The notes under the pieces: generated by a model
Seen by the model: the letters and a program-made list of their open reading frames with translations, nothing else
Databases searched by the model: none
What the model was told of the DNA's origin: nothing
Origin: Macrobrachium rosenbergii
Taxonomy: Eukaryota > Arthropoda > Malacostraca > Decapoda > Palaemonidae
Reading direction: 5' to 3'
Assembly (NCBI RefSeq): GCF_040412425.1
Contig: NC_089742.1
Coordinates: 79,822,924-79,886,923, forward strand
Length of the DNA: 64,000 bases
In this document: in pieces, positions 24,540 through 37,885 of the stretch
Position numbering within the stretch: the stretch's first letter is position 1
Layout: each line of letters starts with the position of its first letter
Program-made: the position numbers and the translations under genes

Positions 24540-25800
24540 TCAGCGCCTTCAGGAGGCGAAAAAAGCATTCGCGGAGATGGAACAGATGGGCATCTGCAGG
24601 AAAGCCTCCAGTCCATGGGCCTCCCCTCCACATGGTGCAGAAACCGGACGGCTCCTGGAGACCCTGCGGCTGCTACAGGCGGCTCAACATTGCAACAGAG
24701 CCCGACCACTACCCTCTACCCAACATGCAAGACCTCACGGCCTCCTTTCACGGGCCAAAATATTCACTAAATTGGACCTTCTTAAATCTTATTTCCAGGT
24801 ACCTGTTGCACCAGAGGACATACCAAAGACAGCCATCATCACGCCCTTCGGGTCCTATGTGTTAGCCTTCTCCACCTTTGGGCTGAGGAACGCCAACAGC
24901 CACCTTCCAGCGGCTCATGGACAGCATCCTGGGGACCTAAAATTCTGCGTCTGCTGCTACGCCGACGACATTCTCATATTTTCCAGGTCTCACAGCGAAC
25001 ACCAGAGACACATCAAAGCAGTCCTCCAGCGCCTCCAAGAGAACGGCCTCATCGTCCGTTTTGACAAGTGTACCTTTGGCGTCCAGAAAGCAGAATTCCT
25101 GGGTCACGAGGTGTCTCCGACAGGCGTCCGCCCTCTTACATCGAAAGTAGCAGCCGTAGCCAAGTTCCCGACACCCCCTCCATCAAGGCCGTCCAGGAGT
25201 TCCTTGGGATGGTAAACTTCTACAGGCGGTTCATCCCGGGATCGCACACACCACGGCCCCCTGACGGCAGTCCTAAAAGGCCAACCAAGTCCCTGTCTTG
25301 GGGACCCAGCCAGCAGCAGGCCTTTTTCCTGACGAAGGCCGCCACTCACCAAGGCAACCGCCTTGGCACACCAGGATCCCAAGGCCCCCTCCAGCTGACG
25401 ACAGACGCCAGTAACGCGCCTGCGGTGCTGTTCTGGAGCAAATCATCAACGGCGCCCCCCAACCCATCGCCTTCTTCAGCAAGAAGTTCAGTCCCGCAGA
25501 GACCCGCTACAGCACCTTCGACAGGGAACTCTGCGCGATGTACCGCGCAGTTCGGCACTTCAAGTTCCTCCTGGAGGGGACACCCTTCACAATCTTCACA
25601 GACCACCAGCCACTGGTTCACGCCTTCACGAAGCAGGGGGACGCATGGTCTTCCAGACAGCAGCGCCACCTCTCAGCCATAGCCGAATTTACCTGTTCCG
25701 TCAGGTACCTCCCGGCAAGAAAAATCCCGTAGCAGACGCCCTCTCCAGAGTCGAGTTGAGCGCAGTGCAGCTTGGTGTAGATTACCAGGACCTTGCCAGA
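24540..25800 (+). pseudogene. CsRn1-like reverse transcriptase and RNase H
   Basis: RT blocks in order: 'EAKKAFAEMEQMGICR' near 24558, 'KIFTKLDLLKSYFQVPVA' near 24757, 'FSTFGLRNA' near 24867, catalytic 'CYADDILIF' near 24955, then 'GLIVRFDKCTFGVQKAEFLG' near 25048. RNase H follows after frame changes: 'LTTDASNAPA' (25393), 'YSTFDRELCAMYRAVRHFKF' (25510), 'FTDHQPLVHAF' (25598) and 'VADALSRVE' (25728). Domain content and order are complete, but at least four frame changes break it. Confidence 0.88.
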
Positions 25801-25929
25801 GAACAGGCCGCTGACCCAGAAACCCCAGCATACTGCACCGCCATCACATCCCTCAAGTGGCGGACGTGACCCTCGCCCCGAGGCCCCAGCCTGCTCTGTG
25901 ACATCAGCACAGGCCAGCCCCGCCCTTTG

Positions 25930-27090
25930 GTTCCAGCCTCACGCCGCCGCCAGGTATTTGACATCATTCACGGCCTCTCACACCCTCCGGCAGGACCACG
26001 CCAAACTGCTTTCAAAAGTTCGTCTGGCACGGGTGCAAAAGGACGCCACAGCCTGGGCAAAACAGTGCCTGCAGTGCCAGACCAGTAAGGTGGGTCGTCA
26101 CACGCAGTCGGGGGTAGGCGAGTTCCCACAGCCAGGGCGCCGCCGCCACATCCACATCGACGTCGTCGGGCACCTTCCCCATCAGGCGGATCCAGATACC
26201 TCCTGACGGTGGTAGACCGTTCGACGAGGTGGCCCGAAGCCACACCCATGCAAGAAGCCACTGCCAGCGCGTGCGCCGAGGCCCTGCTCTCCAGTTGGGT
26301 TAGCCGCCGGCGTCCCGGACCACATCACAACCGACAGGGGCCCGCTTTCCTCTCCGAGTTGTGGTCTGCCCTGGCTCAACTGCTGGGAACCACGCACCAC
26401 ACCACCACAGCGTACAACCCAGCGGCCAACGGCCTGGTCGAACGGTTCCACAGGTCCCTGAAGTCATCCCTCATGGCCCGCTGCACCGCCGAGGACTGGA
26501 AACATCAGCTGCCGTGGGTCCTCCTCGGGTTGAGGACCGCCCCAGAGCCGACGGCACCCCATCCGCAGCTGAACAAACCTATGGGGAACCCCTCGTGGTG
26601 CTGGGAGAGCTCGTGACGGATGAACGCCACTCCCCATCACTGCAGAGGCTCCGCGACGTGGCCAGCAAGTTCGCCCCCTTGCAGGCGCTCATACATCGAC
26701 AAAGCAACCACCTTCATGCCGCCACAGCTGTCATCCGCCACCCACGTCTTAGTCAGAGTCGACGCCGTCCGTCCACCACTAACTAAGCCCTGCAGGGGGG
26801 ACCCTTCCGCGTGCTGGAACGAAACAGCAAGGCGTTCCAGCTGGCACTCCCAGGCAAGGACGACTGGGTTTCCATAGACCGGTTAAAGCCCGCCTTCCTG
26901 TCGGAGAGTCCCGGCAGCGACGCAGCACCCCTTCCGCCCAACCGCACTCCAGCACGCCCTCACCCCGCAGGCGCGCCGCCGCCCCAGGAAGGGGACCGCC
27001 CAACCAGCAGCCTCACAGGCGGGAGGCCCCCTCCGTTATCTTCAAGAGCCGCGGCACCCTTCAGCGTCCCAGCAGATGCAGGGGATTAGT
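25930..27090 (+). pseudogene. CsRn1-like integrase
   Basis: The zinc-binding end is recognisable by 'CLQCQTSKVG' (26065). The DDE core has 'HIDVVGHL' (26153), 'ITTDRGPAF'-type text (26325-26347, in a second frame) and 'NGLVERFHRSLKSSLMA' (26428), giving D, D and E. A C-terminal segment near 26800-26910 reads 'VLERNSKAFQLALPG' and 'WVSIDRLKPAFL', the usual tail of Gypsy integrases. Several frameshifts break it, for example near 26200, 26310 and 26600. Confidence 0.86.
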
Positions 27091-27118
27091 CAGACGCGCC
27101 CCTCGTCTTGGGAGTATT

Positions 27119-27544
27119 TGTAAAGTCACCACATCGGCGCCAGGATAGTGTTTCGGCGGCGCCATTAATTAAGTCTCCGCTGAGCTTGTTTTCTTTGGTG
27201 ACTTCCCATTTTCTTCAAGCTCAATTAGTCACGCGCCTAAAACGTGCCAGGTCACGCATTTTAATCATTTTTACTTTATGCGTATTTATACAAATGTCAC
27301 ACATTGTGTATCACATGTTTCTTCATTCACAGGCATCAAGACTGTATCCATATTGTAGCTCTGTATGTTTTGTATTGTAATTTGTACTCGTTCACTGCAT
27401 ATTATTGTTTATTGTTTCGACCTCAGGTCACAGTCAATTCCATTGTCTCTCGCGGCCACGCGTCAGTCGGCCGCAATATAAGCTGCCTGGATCTGTAATA
27501 AAGTAGCAGTAACTTTTACCTGCTCGTTTCTTTGACACCTTACA
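27119..27544 (+). repeat. 3' LTR of the CsRn1-like element
   Basis: 426 bp and nearly identical to 22448-22870. Differences cluster near 27237 (two extra bases), 27450-27460 (four substitutions) and 27531 (one extra T). Confidence 0.95.
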
Positions 27545-27548
27545 AGAG

Positions 27549-29954
27549 CACCGACTCCGGGGACAGGCCAGAAGGGCTAGCGGGCGCGAAGTCAGGGGCA
27601 ACTGCAAAAGCTGCGGGAGGACTCCTACTCCAGCTGCTGCGACAACCGGAGCGAGAGCGATCTCGACTTCTGCGTCCGAGGATGCCAGTTCCTGGTCTTC
27701 CAAGGAAGGGGTACCCTTTCGATCCTCCAGGGGTTCATCCTGAGTCAAATTCAAAGAAGAATTTTGCAAAGAAGAAGTTTCATTGTGCTGGAGGCTCTCC
27801 AGTCGCGATGATCAACTGCATGGGGAATCCTAAATCTCCGGAGGAGGATTCGCCTCATGATTTAGACCCGGCATAGGGCCTTTTCCATTGGTAGCTCAAC
27901 GTCCGTGGCGGACGGAGTCTGGCACTGCTCAGTGCTCGCAAGTGGCACTGGCAGCAGTTGAGGGTCAGGCATGCCTGACAAGGGGTCCGAGGTGCAATAC
28001 CTCTCGGACGACTTGGGTTTGGCTGCAGCAGAGATTCCTGCCCCAGCAGGAGATCGTAGCCTCTCCTAGAGTTTTGTTCGGGGCGTCCGCTGGGCGTTGC
28101 TTGCTTGGGCAGCCCTCCCAATTTGTGGAGTGGTCTGCCCGCTTGCACGTCCTGCAGCTGTACTGCTCCTCCTGAATCTCTCTTTGCGGAGGGAAGACCT
28201 CTTGGTGGGCCAGCCCTTCGCAATTGGAGAGGCTAGGCCTGGAATAGTTTGGGTTGTGCCCCCTTCCGCGGACCACTTTGGTGGGCGGAAGGTAGAGGTT
28301 TGTCATGGTTGAGAGTTTTACATGTGGCCTCTGTGGAGGAGGTAATGTATTGCATAGCTGCGAATGGCGTTGGTAACGGGCTTCCGCAGAGAAGATCCCG
28401 ACCAACAAGAAGACCACTCCGGGCCGAATTCCACCTACCACGCCAAGGCGGTGGGGTATCGTGCCCCAAGGTGTCATTACCTGGAGTTGGACCGTGGAAC
28501 GGTAATGGTGTGGCCCTCTATCCACTTCATTTCCCACCGCGTTTCTTCGTCAACCATGGCACCGGCTGGCACTTGGGCCCTAGTGATCAGGCTAATGTCT
28601 GCCGCAGTGTCTACTGTGACCGGAAGGTCACTGGCAGGCTAGTGCTCTGAAGAGGGCCACCGAGATGAACTGGGTTTCCAGTCTCTCGGGGTAAAGGATC
28701 CGGTGTGGACCTGCAGCAGAAAATGAAGTGCTGATTAGGTTGACAAATTTGGTGGTGGGGACATGATGTGGACAGGCCGGAGATCCAGCATTGTAGTGGC
28801 TAGCAGCCCCACAGGATTTGCACGGGCCTTTTGGATGGGCTCGGTGGCCTGCAGTAACTGTTGGAGGAGAGGGCTGAGCGGATGAATCGGGAGCGGAGTT
28901 CTGGCTGGTAGGGTTAGGCTGCTTATTAGTGCCGAGTTTGTATCGGCACTCAGCTTCAGCGTGGCCCCCCTTCTTGCAATAGTTGCACAGGGTCTTGCTA
29001 GGCAGTCCATTCTTCGGGCGAGTGGAGTTCGAGAGGTAGGCCGGAGGGATGATTTGCTTCTGAGAGGTGCTATGCGACTGATTGAAGGTTTCCCACGAAT
29101 CAGCCATGCGACAAGCTTCCATAAGTGTGGAGGGCTGTTTATCGTTAAGATATACAGCAAGGGCCCTGGCACACATTGGAAAGGTCTTCTAGCATGGTCC
29201 GATTGAAAAGATCCTCAAACGTCGTGCAGGCCAAGGAGTCGAACCAGCGCGTGCCGGACTGGGTTTTGTGACATGCCCATTCTGTCCAAGACCAGCCGAC
29301 TTCCTGGCAAGACCTCCAGAACTGTTGTCTCCATTTTTTCTGGGGTTATCTCGTAGGCCTTTGTAATGACTCTACGAACTTCCGCCATGTTACCTCTCTG
29401 GCTCTTCTCCAGTGAGCGAAAGCGCTGCCTTGGCTTTTCCCTCCATATGCTTGGCTAGTATTAAGGCTCTCTCCGTCTCCGTGGTGCTGTAGTTATCGAA
29501 AAGAGCCTCGATCTCCTCCAGCCATGCTTCTGGCTCGTCCTCAGTCCACTTGGGGACTAGGGAATTGATGCTCGAAAATTGGAGTGTTTGATGCAGCAGG
29601 TGTAGGACTGGAGGCTTGATGGCTAGCCATAGCTTCGGCATTCTCCATTTTCGCTCTCTCAAGCTCGAGCTCCTTCTCCTTTAGGGCTAACTCAGTTTCC
29701 TTGCAGGCTAACTCATGCTGTCTCCTTCTTTCTTCTCTTTCCTCTTCATATTGCCTTTGCTCGGCGTCATACACCCCTTCGTTCTTCTTCATACTTCCTC
29801 TGCTCGGCTTCATACTTCCTCTGCTCGAGTCTTTCTTCCTTCTCCCGCTTGGCCAAGTCGTCCACTTGCTCCTTAACCCAGGTGGTAAGTTCCGAGCCGT
29901 GAGACCTGCCGCCGTCCCCAGCCCCAGGAAGGTTTTATAATGCTCTGCTGCCAT
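27549..29954 (-). pseudogene. Broken gag-protease of Family-1 copy B
   Basis: Starts at the minus-strand ATG at 29954, conserved with copies A and C. It reads through the coiled coil (about 29850-29640), the capsid text 'VPKWTEDEPEAWLEEIEAL', the SCAN-like 'CARALAVYLNDKQPSTLMEA' (29176 downward), knuckles 'CNYCKKGGHAEAEC' (about 28985) and 'CKSCGAASHYNAGSPAC' (about 28815), and a protease core 'VDTAADISLITR' (about 28600). It ends with a downstream knuckle 'CRTCKRADHSTNWEGC' (about 28160) and 'VVREVLHLGPLVRHA'. The 3' part was separated from the rest of the element by the nested Gypsy. Frameshifts occur near 29880, 29390, 28630 and 28540. Confidence 0.78.
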
Positions 29955-30292
29955 GGTTCTGGTGGGAAGGGCGTCTAACCGGGTCGACTGGGCGTACTTG
30001 GGCAGCGAGGAAGTGTCTCTTCAATGACGTGGCACCCTTTCAAAAGGTGGCACTGTAGTTTGGGTGTGCCGTGTACAGGTCACACTGGTGGCACTCAGTA
30101 TCCCTAGGCACTGGTGCAGGTTAGGTCCCAGAAGAACCTTCTCTTCTGTGTTCCCTTTTGTTTTCTTTAGTGGCACTTATGGTGCCAATGTGTTCCTAGG
30201 GACCCTCTACTGGAGTCCAACTAGGCTATATGGGAGGAAAGGCACTCTACACCCCCTGCAGAGTGCAACAATCGAATGAGAGAGAAAGGGAA

Positions 30293-30333
<41 letters not shown>

Positions 30334-30388
30334 AGTAAGCTATTCAAGTGATGACAGTGCTGCAAATTATTGGCACTGTGGAATAAAG

Positions 30389-30435
<47 letters not shown>

Positions 30436-31964
30436 CTCGTGAGTGGCTGGTCCCAGTACCGGCCCCAGTGCTGGCCCCTTCTTCTTTCAGAGGGTGAAAA
30501 CTACTGTTTGCTTCGGTCTGGATAGCAGGCCTCACTGTTATGACCGACAGTTTATCACTGTATTGTAATTACTCTTAACTTGTCCTCATCTATTGTGGGA
30601 CAGAGGTGTTTTCTTTTAATTGGTTTATTGTATTCAATTAATTAGCCTAGTGTCAGCCGTTCTTTCTTTGAAGAGGGTCACGTACACTTAGGTTAGGAAT
30701 GCTTACTTGAATGACGAGAGAGAGAGAGAGAGAGAGAGAGATTTTCAATCAGCTAATTTCTTGCTGCTTGAGAACATGTAAACAAAGATTTTATACATGC
30801 ACAATGGCATGGATCTTAATAAAATGATATAGATGCGTCGTCTTGGCTTCCTTAGGGATTACTTTATTATCTTAATTTTCCTGGGAGCCGACGTCACAAA
30901 AGTTTATCGTAAAATTTTAAATTCTCTTTATATGATTTTTATAGCAGGTATCTGTATAAGAACTTGTTATTACTCCTAACTAAGGCCTATCTTTCCCTGC
31001 CTAAATTATCTTTTGGTTTTTTCCTAGCTAAGATATTAGGAGGTGGGTTATTTTATTTAAAGGAAAAAAAAAAATGACCCAAGAGTGGCTCGGCAGAGTC
31101 TGGGTCACAATAACAAGGTCTTTGAGATGGCGGCCAAGGTCCCGTTAGGCCTAAATTTCAAAAACAACCTCGGGCGGCGAAGGAACACCAAATTGCCGTT
31201 CTCTCACAAACAGTTCGAACAATTTCAAAACAACCGCTGCGAACACGGCGGAGGAATCCAAGATGGCGGGTATTTTCTTTTTCAAACAAATTCAAAAACA
31301 ACGCAACAAATGCAGGTATCCAGATTTTACTTTAAATATACCAATCATGCATAGCGTTTTACGTTACGGATGGAAAACTAAATTACCAAACAACTTTGTC
31401 TTTTGTTATCGTACTCTCACCCGGACATTAAACAAAAGAATGAAAAGAGAAATGCTAGTCTGCCTGCGTAAATTAACGTTGTTGAACGGTACCTTTATTG
31501 TAAAATTACTATTTCAGTTCGTTGCTACTTCACTGACACGGTTTTTTTTTTTTTTTTTTTTGAATGATTCCCGCTATATGCAAACAATATCGATCGGAAT
31601 TGCCGACGCGATTAGTATATTACTTTGTGTACATGAAACGGGCTCCGTGATTCGGCCTTTGAATTCGTTACTTGAACGACTTGATTCACGATCCGAACAC
31701 GGTAAATGTCCTTGTCTTAAACGTTATAAATTATGACGCTCTGCTCTCGAGTCGCACCCTTCTTACCTACAGCTAATTCTCACTACACTTGTTATTATAA
31801 CTATTCTCTTTACTGCTTATTATTATGCCTCGTTCCTGGTTTGGAAGAATGAAATGGAGTTCGATATATCTGACTTTTATTTTTTTAATTAATGTAATTT
31901 AATTTCCTTTTCTCCAGATTCTTTCTCTAAAATGTACTTTAGATTCTACGTAAGGTCGCCAATG
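29955..31964 (-). other. Leader of copy B with simple repeats
   Basis: Corresponds to the leaders of copies A and C, with a (GA)n run at about 30300-30327, a T-run of about 37 at 30392-30428, and a second (GA)n at about 30716-30741. Minus-strand TTGGCGACCTTACG at 31951-31964 directly adjoins the LTR end and looks like a primer binding site; the tRNA was not identified. Confidence 0.65.
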
Positions 31965-32865
31965 TTACGTGTGAGGGTCCTGGCTGATCATGTATTATTC
32001 AATTTACGTAATTTTTACGGCCCTGCAAACCAAGATTACACGTAACCTGCCACGTTGAAGCCAAAAGTTAACCTCAAAGACAGTCGTTAATTAGCCAAAG
32101 GTCGCCAGTTAAGGGTAATTAACCTTAACAAGAATATTTGAGATGAATTTGATTTTAAAACGCAACAGTTCTTCCAAACATTCGGACGCGAGGCATACAA
32201 AGCATCGAGATTTAACCTGACTTTGCTTACCCTAAATCCTAGGTATTTTACTGGAATAACGGGGTTGAAGCTCACAATATAATAATTAGGCTTAATCTAG
32301 ACTTCGTAAACACATATACCCTAAGTGGTGGTTGAAGGAAGAAAACATAGAGAGTTGGAAATACAGAAAAGAGGTTAAAAGAATGGACGAAGTTCGAACA
32401 GCACACGGACTATACCTTAATGACGAAGCATTGGCGCGCATTTACAACGGACGTGCTGAAGTTCGGGTGTGTGTTTCTTGCTCCACCATTCACTAATAAA
32501 ATAATAGACAAAGGCGGGGACAGGGCCACCTTCCAGACGTCTGCTCGAGACGGCGGCTAGTTTCTCTCTCTAGTTCCCTGACCGGCCTGGGTCAAAACAG
32601 GCCTACAGTCATGCCTTAGGCGTCTATGCTCTGTTAAAAACATTCGCCACGAGAGACAGGTAGAAAGGAAAAAAGGACTTTAGGACCACCTATTCTTAAA
32701 GTTGAATATGGAAATTTCTCCTATAGGGTTAAATGCCTAAATGCTACCTATTCCTTTCTCAACGGATGTTAAAGTTTGAACTGAAGACGCTCCTAATGCG
32801 GACAATGGCTTTTCGGTCTTGGTCAGGCTGATATTATTTACAATCAAATGTTACGAGGGCGAACA
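31965..32865 (-). repeat. 5' LTR of copy B
   Basis: 901 bp, the direct repeat of 20742-21636. On the minus strand it ends CGTAACA, followed by the primer-site-like TTGGCGACC. Confidence 0.9.
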
Positions 32866-32876
32866 GCAGTAATATT

Positions 32877-34254
<1,378 letters not shown>

Positions 34255-35050
34255 GATAATATTTATAATGGCTTCTCCCTTAAAAAGGCCTTCACTCCCT
34301 TTCGGGTGTGAAGGTCTATACTAAGTAAGCTGTTTGCCTCGATTATTTTACTCTTTTCCCCTGAACAGATTTTGCCCTTGCAATGCTACTAGCTAAGGAG
34401 CTACCTGACTCTATAATGGGGTATGAGCTATAATCACTTACTTTCTACAGAATCCAGCAATACTTAAAGATGTCTTTGGATTTTTACGTGCTACTTCTGA
34501 TGATAGTGATATTAGTCCTAGACAAATGGTACATTCAATTACATCTTTAATGACATAACCTATTAGAACACTGCCGTAGCACCAATGTAAATGACAATGA
34601 ACTAGGTAAGTTACAATATTCTTACAAGTATACAATTTCTTACACTAGAATTTGCAATTACAGTCAACATAGTCATACCTTGGGGTTCTTTATATAAGTT
34701 TTTTTTTTTATATGGAAAATGCTTTCCTCAACTGAGGTATTATGCCATGCGTGTCATGAGCTCACTGGTTCTATTCACAATAGTTATGATTACTGGCTTA
34801 ACAAGTTATACTTAGTCATTGCTATTCATTACAAGATTTGCTTCACAAGGTTGCTATGACTACTTACAGAATCTGGTCTAGGTTGTTACTAAGGCAGAGA
34901 TCACGCTGGCTACCTCCTCTGTGCATGGGCAGCAGCCAGGATCACTCTGAGATGGAAAGGGCACTGTGCCAAGGGGCACTAGTGCCAGGATGAGCTCATG
35001 GCTCTTGCAACTACTTGACTCTCTTCTGTCCCATCTTCTTCTTCTTCAGG
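34255..35050 (-). other. 3' noncoding stretch of copy C
   Basis: Equivalent to 4244-4983 and 21637-22447. It includes the repeat-rich 'CTTCTTCTTCTTC' that lies at the LINE insertion point. No coding signal except a possible acidic C-terminal tail of the gag-protease frame. Confidence 0.65.
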
Positions 35051-37885
35051 GTAATGATGATCAGATAAAGGTTTCCAAACTTATAGATCAGATAGAAAAA
35101 TAGGAATCAAGGGGAACCATGATATATGGGAGAGACACCAATCAAGGAAAAATCTGCGAAAATATAGTGACACAGAATGTGAATCAATAGCGGTAGAATT
35201 TGAGTCTGAAAACTTAGTGAATATCGTAATATACAGACCCCCTAATACTAAAGAGTTTGACAAAATAAGTGACAAATTGGATGATATATGTAGAAATCAC
35301 AGACTGGACTATACTGCTATCCAGAGACTTTAACTTTCCTTTAGTAGAATGGAAAGAACGAATAGGAGACTGTGGTTGTATTTATACATATAAAAAAGAG
35401 AGTAATAGTAGCCCAGAAGATAAAAGGCAATTTGAAAAGCTATTAGATATGCTACTAGAACATAACATTCAGCAAATAAATCACCTGCCAACAAGAAAGG
35501 ATAATATTTTAGACCTAGTATTTGTGAACAAGGTGAACTATGTTAAAGAAATAATAGTGTATAATATGAGTATTTCAGACCATAATGTCATAGAATTAAC
35601 AGTCCTTTCCAAAACTATTGAAAACAGAGATAAGCAAGAGAAGAAAAAATGGGAAGGATATGGAAAATACAATTTCTATAGTAAGAATATAAAATAGTCA
35701 GAAATAAATGAAGAATTAAACAAAGCCTGGGAAAACATATTCGTAAGTGATAATATACAGGTAAATACGGATATATTATATAAAATATTAGAGGAAATAG
35801 TGGCAAAATATATACCGAAGAAGAAAAGTAAACATCAGTCACGCATACCAAGAGACAGAAGGATCTTGTTCCAGGAAATCAGAAAGTCAAAAAGGTCTTG
35901 CAAAAGAAAAGAATGCATGGAAAGTGATGGCACTAAAAAGTAAGATAGAAAATGCAGAACAAAAGATTATACAATCAAAAGAAAATGAAAAATGGGACTT
36001 AGAAGAAAAGACCCTAAAAAATATCAAGCAAAACCCCAAAATATTTTACTCATATGCGAAAAAGATGAATAAAAGAAGAGTAGAAATAGGCCCTCTAAGA
36101 ATTGAAGGGCAATTAACGAATGAAAAAAAGGAAATATGTAACATATTAGCAGAAAGATAAGAGAGAATTCACACCTAGAATTGATAATGACGATAATGAT
36201 ACAGAAATAAGAGATGAAAATAGTGAATATTTATCGGACATAGATATTAATGAAGCCGATATTGTGCAGGCTATTAATTAAATTAAAAATGGATCAGCAG
36301 CCGGACCAGAAGGCATCCCTGCCATTTTGTTAAAGAAAGTAGTTCATTCTATCACAAAGCCGCTCACAATATTATTAAGACAAAGTGTAGATACAGGCAA
36401 GATTTATAATGAACATAAATTAGCATATGTTACCCCTATTTTCAAAAGTGGATCAAGACTAGAGGCAAGTGATTATAGGCCTGTGAGTCTAACATTACAT
36501 GTTATGAAAGTGTATGAAAGGGTAATGAAGAAAAATATAATGAAACATTTAATGAAAATTGTTTGTTTAATATAGGACCACATGGTTTTGTGCCCGGAAA
36601 AAGTACACAAAACCAACTGTTAGTCCACCATGAAAACATATAAAAATATGATAAAGGAAAAGATACAGATGTGGTTTACCTAGACTTTGCAAAAGCTTTT
36701 GACAAGGTAGACCATAGTATATTAGTGAAAAAAATTAGAAAACATAATATTGTGGACAGAGTAGGAAGATGGATAAAAAGAATTTTTGCATAACAGAAAA
36801 CAGACATTGATAGCAAACGATGAGAAATCGGATGAAGCTAAGTTAATATCGGTGTACCACAAGGTACAGTGTTAGCTGCATTGCTGTTTGTTATTATGAT
36901 TGCAGACATAGACAGTAATGTTAAGGACTCGGTAGTGAGAAGTTTTGCTGATAACACAAGAATAAGTAGAGAAATTACTTGTGATGAAGATAGGAACTCG
37001 CTACAAAGAGACCTAAACAAAATATATGAATGGGCAGAGGTAAATAGTAGGTTTTAACTCTGATAAATTTTAATCAATAAACAATGGTGATAAAGAAGGA
37101 ATGCTATATGCATATAAGGGACCTAATAATGAGACAATCACAAATAAGGAAGCAGTTAAAGACCTTGGTGTGATACTGAATAGGAATATGCTATGCAATG
37201 ATCAAATAGCAATATTATTGGCAAAATGCAAAGCAAAATTGGGAATGTTGTTCCGGCAATTCAAAACAAGAAAAGCCGAACGCATGATTGTGCTTTATAA
37301 AACATATATACGTAGTCCATTTGAATACTGCAATATGATATGGTACCCACACTACCAAAAGGATATTGCACAAATAGAGTGTACAAAGGTCCTTTACAGC
37401 CAGAATAGAAAGAAGTTAAGGACCTAGACTACTGGGAAAGACTACAATTTTTAAAGTTATATAGTCTCGAAAGGAGAAGAGAACGCTACATGATAATACA
37501 GGCATGGAAACAGATAGAAGGAATTACAAAAAACATTATGGAGGTAAAAATACCAGAAAGAGCAAGCAGAGGTAGATTAATAGTGCCCAAAACTGTACCA
37601 GGAAAACTAAGGAAAGCACACAGGACTTCAATCCACTATGCACCAGCATCAATAATGCAGCAATTATTCAATACATTACCAGCTCATCTGAGGAACATAT
37701 CAGGAATGAGCATAGATGTGTTTAAGAATAAGCTCGACAAATATCTAAGCTGCATCCCAGACCATCCAAGATTGGAAGATGCAAAATATACCAGAAGATG
37801 CGTTAACAGTTCTCTGGTAGACATCAAAGGTGCCTCACACTGAGGGACCTAGGGCAACCCGAACGAACTGTAAGGTTTGTAAGGT
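35051..37885 (+). mobile_element. 5'-truncated CR1-like LINE nested in copy C
   Basis: Copy C sequence stops at about 35050 and resumes at about 37886; the uninterrupted version in copies A and B lacks this block. The LINE starts within the endonuclease and ends in a short repeated tail (GTAAGGTTTGTAAGGTAAGG region, 37869-37889). About nine bases of target present in copies A and B appear lost, so no clean target duplication is visible. The clade (CR1/L2 versus another Jockey-group lineage) is inferred from motif style. Confidence 0.8.
35080..37843 (+). pseudogene. CR1-like endonuclease and reverse transcriptase
   Basis: The endonuclease remnant reads 'NIVIYRPPNTKEFD' (35221) then, after a frame change, 'LSRDFNFPLVEW' (35315) and 'SISDHNVIELTV' (35571). 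RT blocks: 'KNGSAAGPEGIPAILLKKV' (36284), 'VTPIFKSGSRLEASDYRPVS' (36426), 'GPHGFVPGKSTQNQLL' (36571), 'DVVYLDFAKAFDKVDHS' (36670), 'GVPQGTVLAALLFV'-type text (36850), and the catalytic position 'SFADNTRIS' (36940), where the second Asp of the usual FADD is Asn. Thumb and C-terminal text runs to 'NSSLVDIKGASH' and a TGA at 37841. Many frameshifts and stops. Confidence 0.82.

Larger units (their letters stand above)
22448..27544 (+). mobile_element. CsRn1-like Gypsy retrotransposon nested in copy B
   Basis: LTRs of 423 and 426 bp start TGT and end ACA, and are flanked by the 4-bp repeat AGAG (22444-22447 and 27545-27548). They differ by about four substitutions and two small indels. The primer site TGGTGACCCC starts at 22872 and matches the 3' end of tRNA-Trp. 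Gag carries a CHCC-type box. tRNA-Trp priming and a CHCC Gag box are known traits of the CsRn1 lineage. The internal part is much richer in G+C than its surroundings. The coding region is broken by many frameshifts. Confidence 0.92.

Noticed and set aside
23164..26451. Several minus-strand frames of 60-130 codons
   Set aside because: Shadows of the GC-rich gag-pol on the opposite strand, where stop codons are rare.
31085..31736. Frames of 89 and 157 codons in the copy B leader
   Set aside because: They do not recur in the leaders of copies A and C and show no domain.
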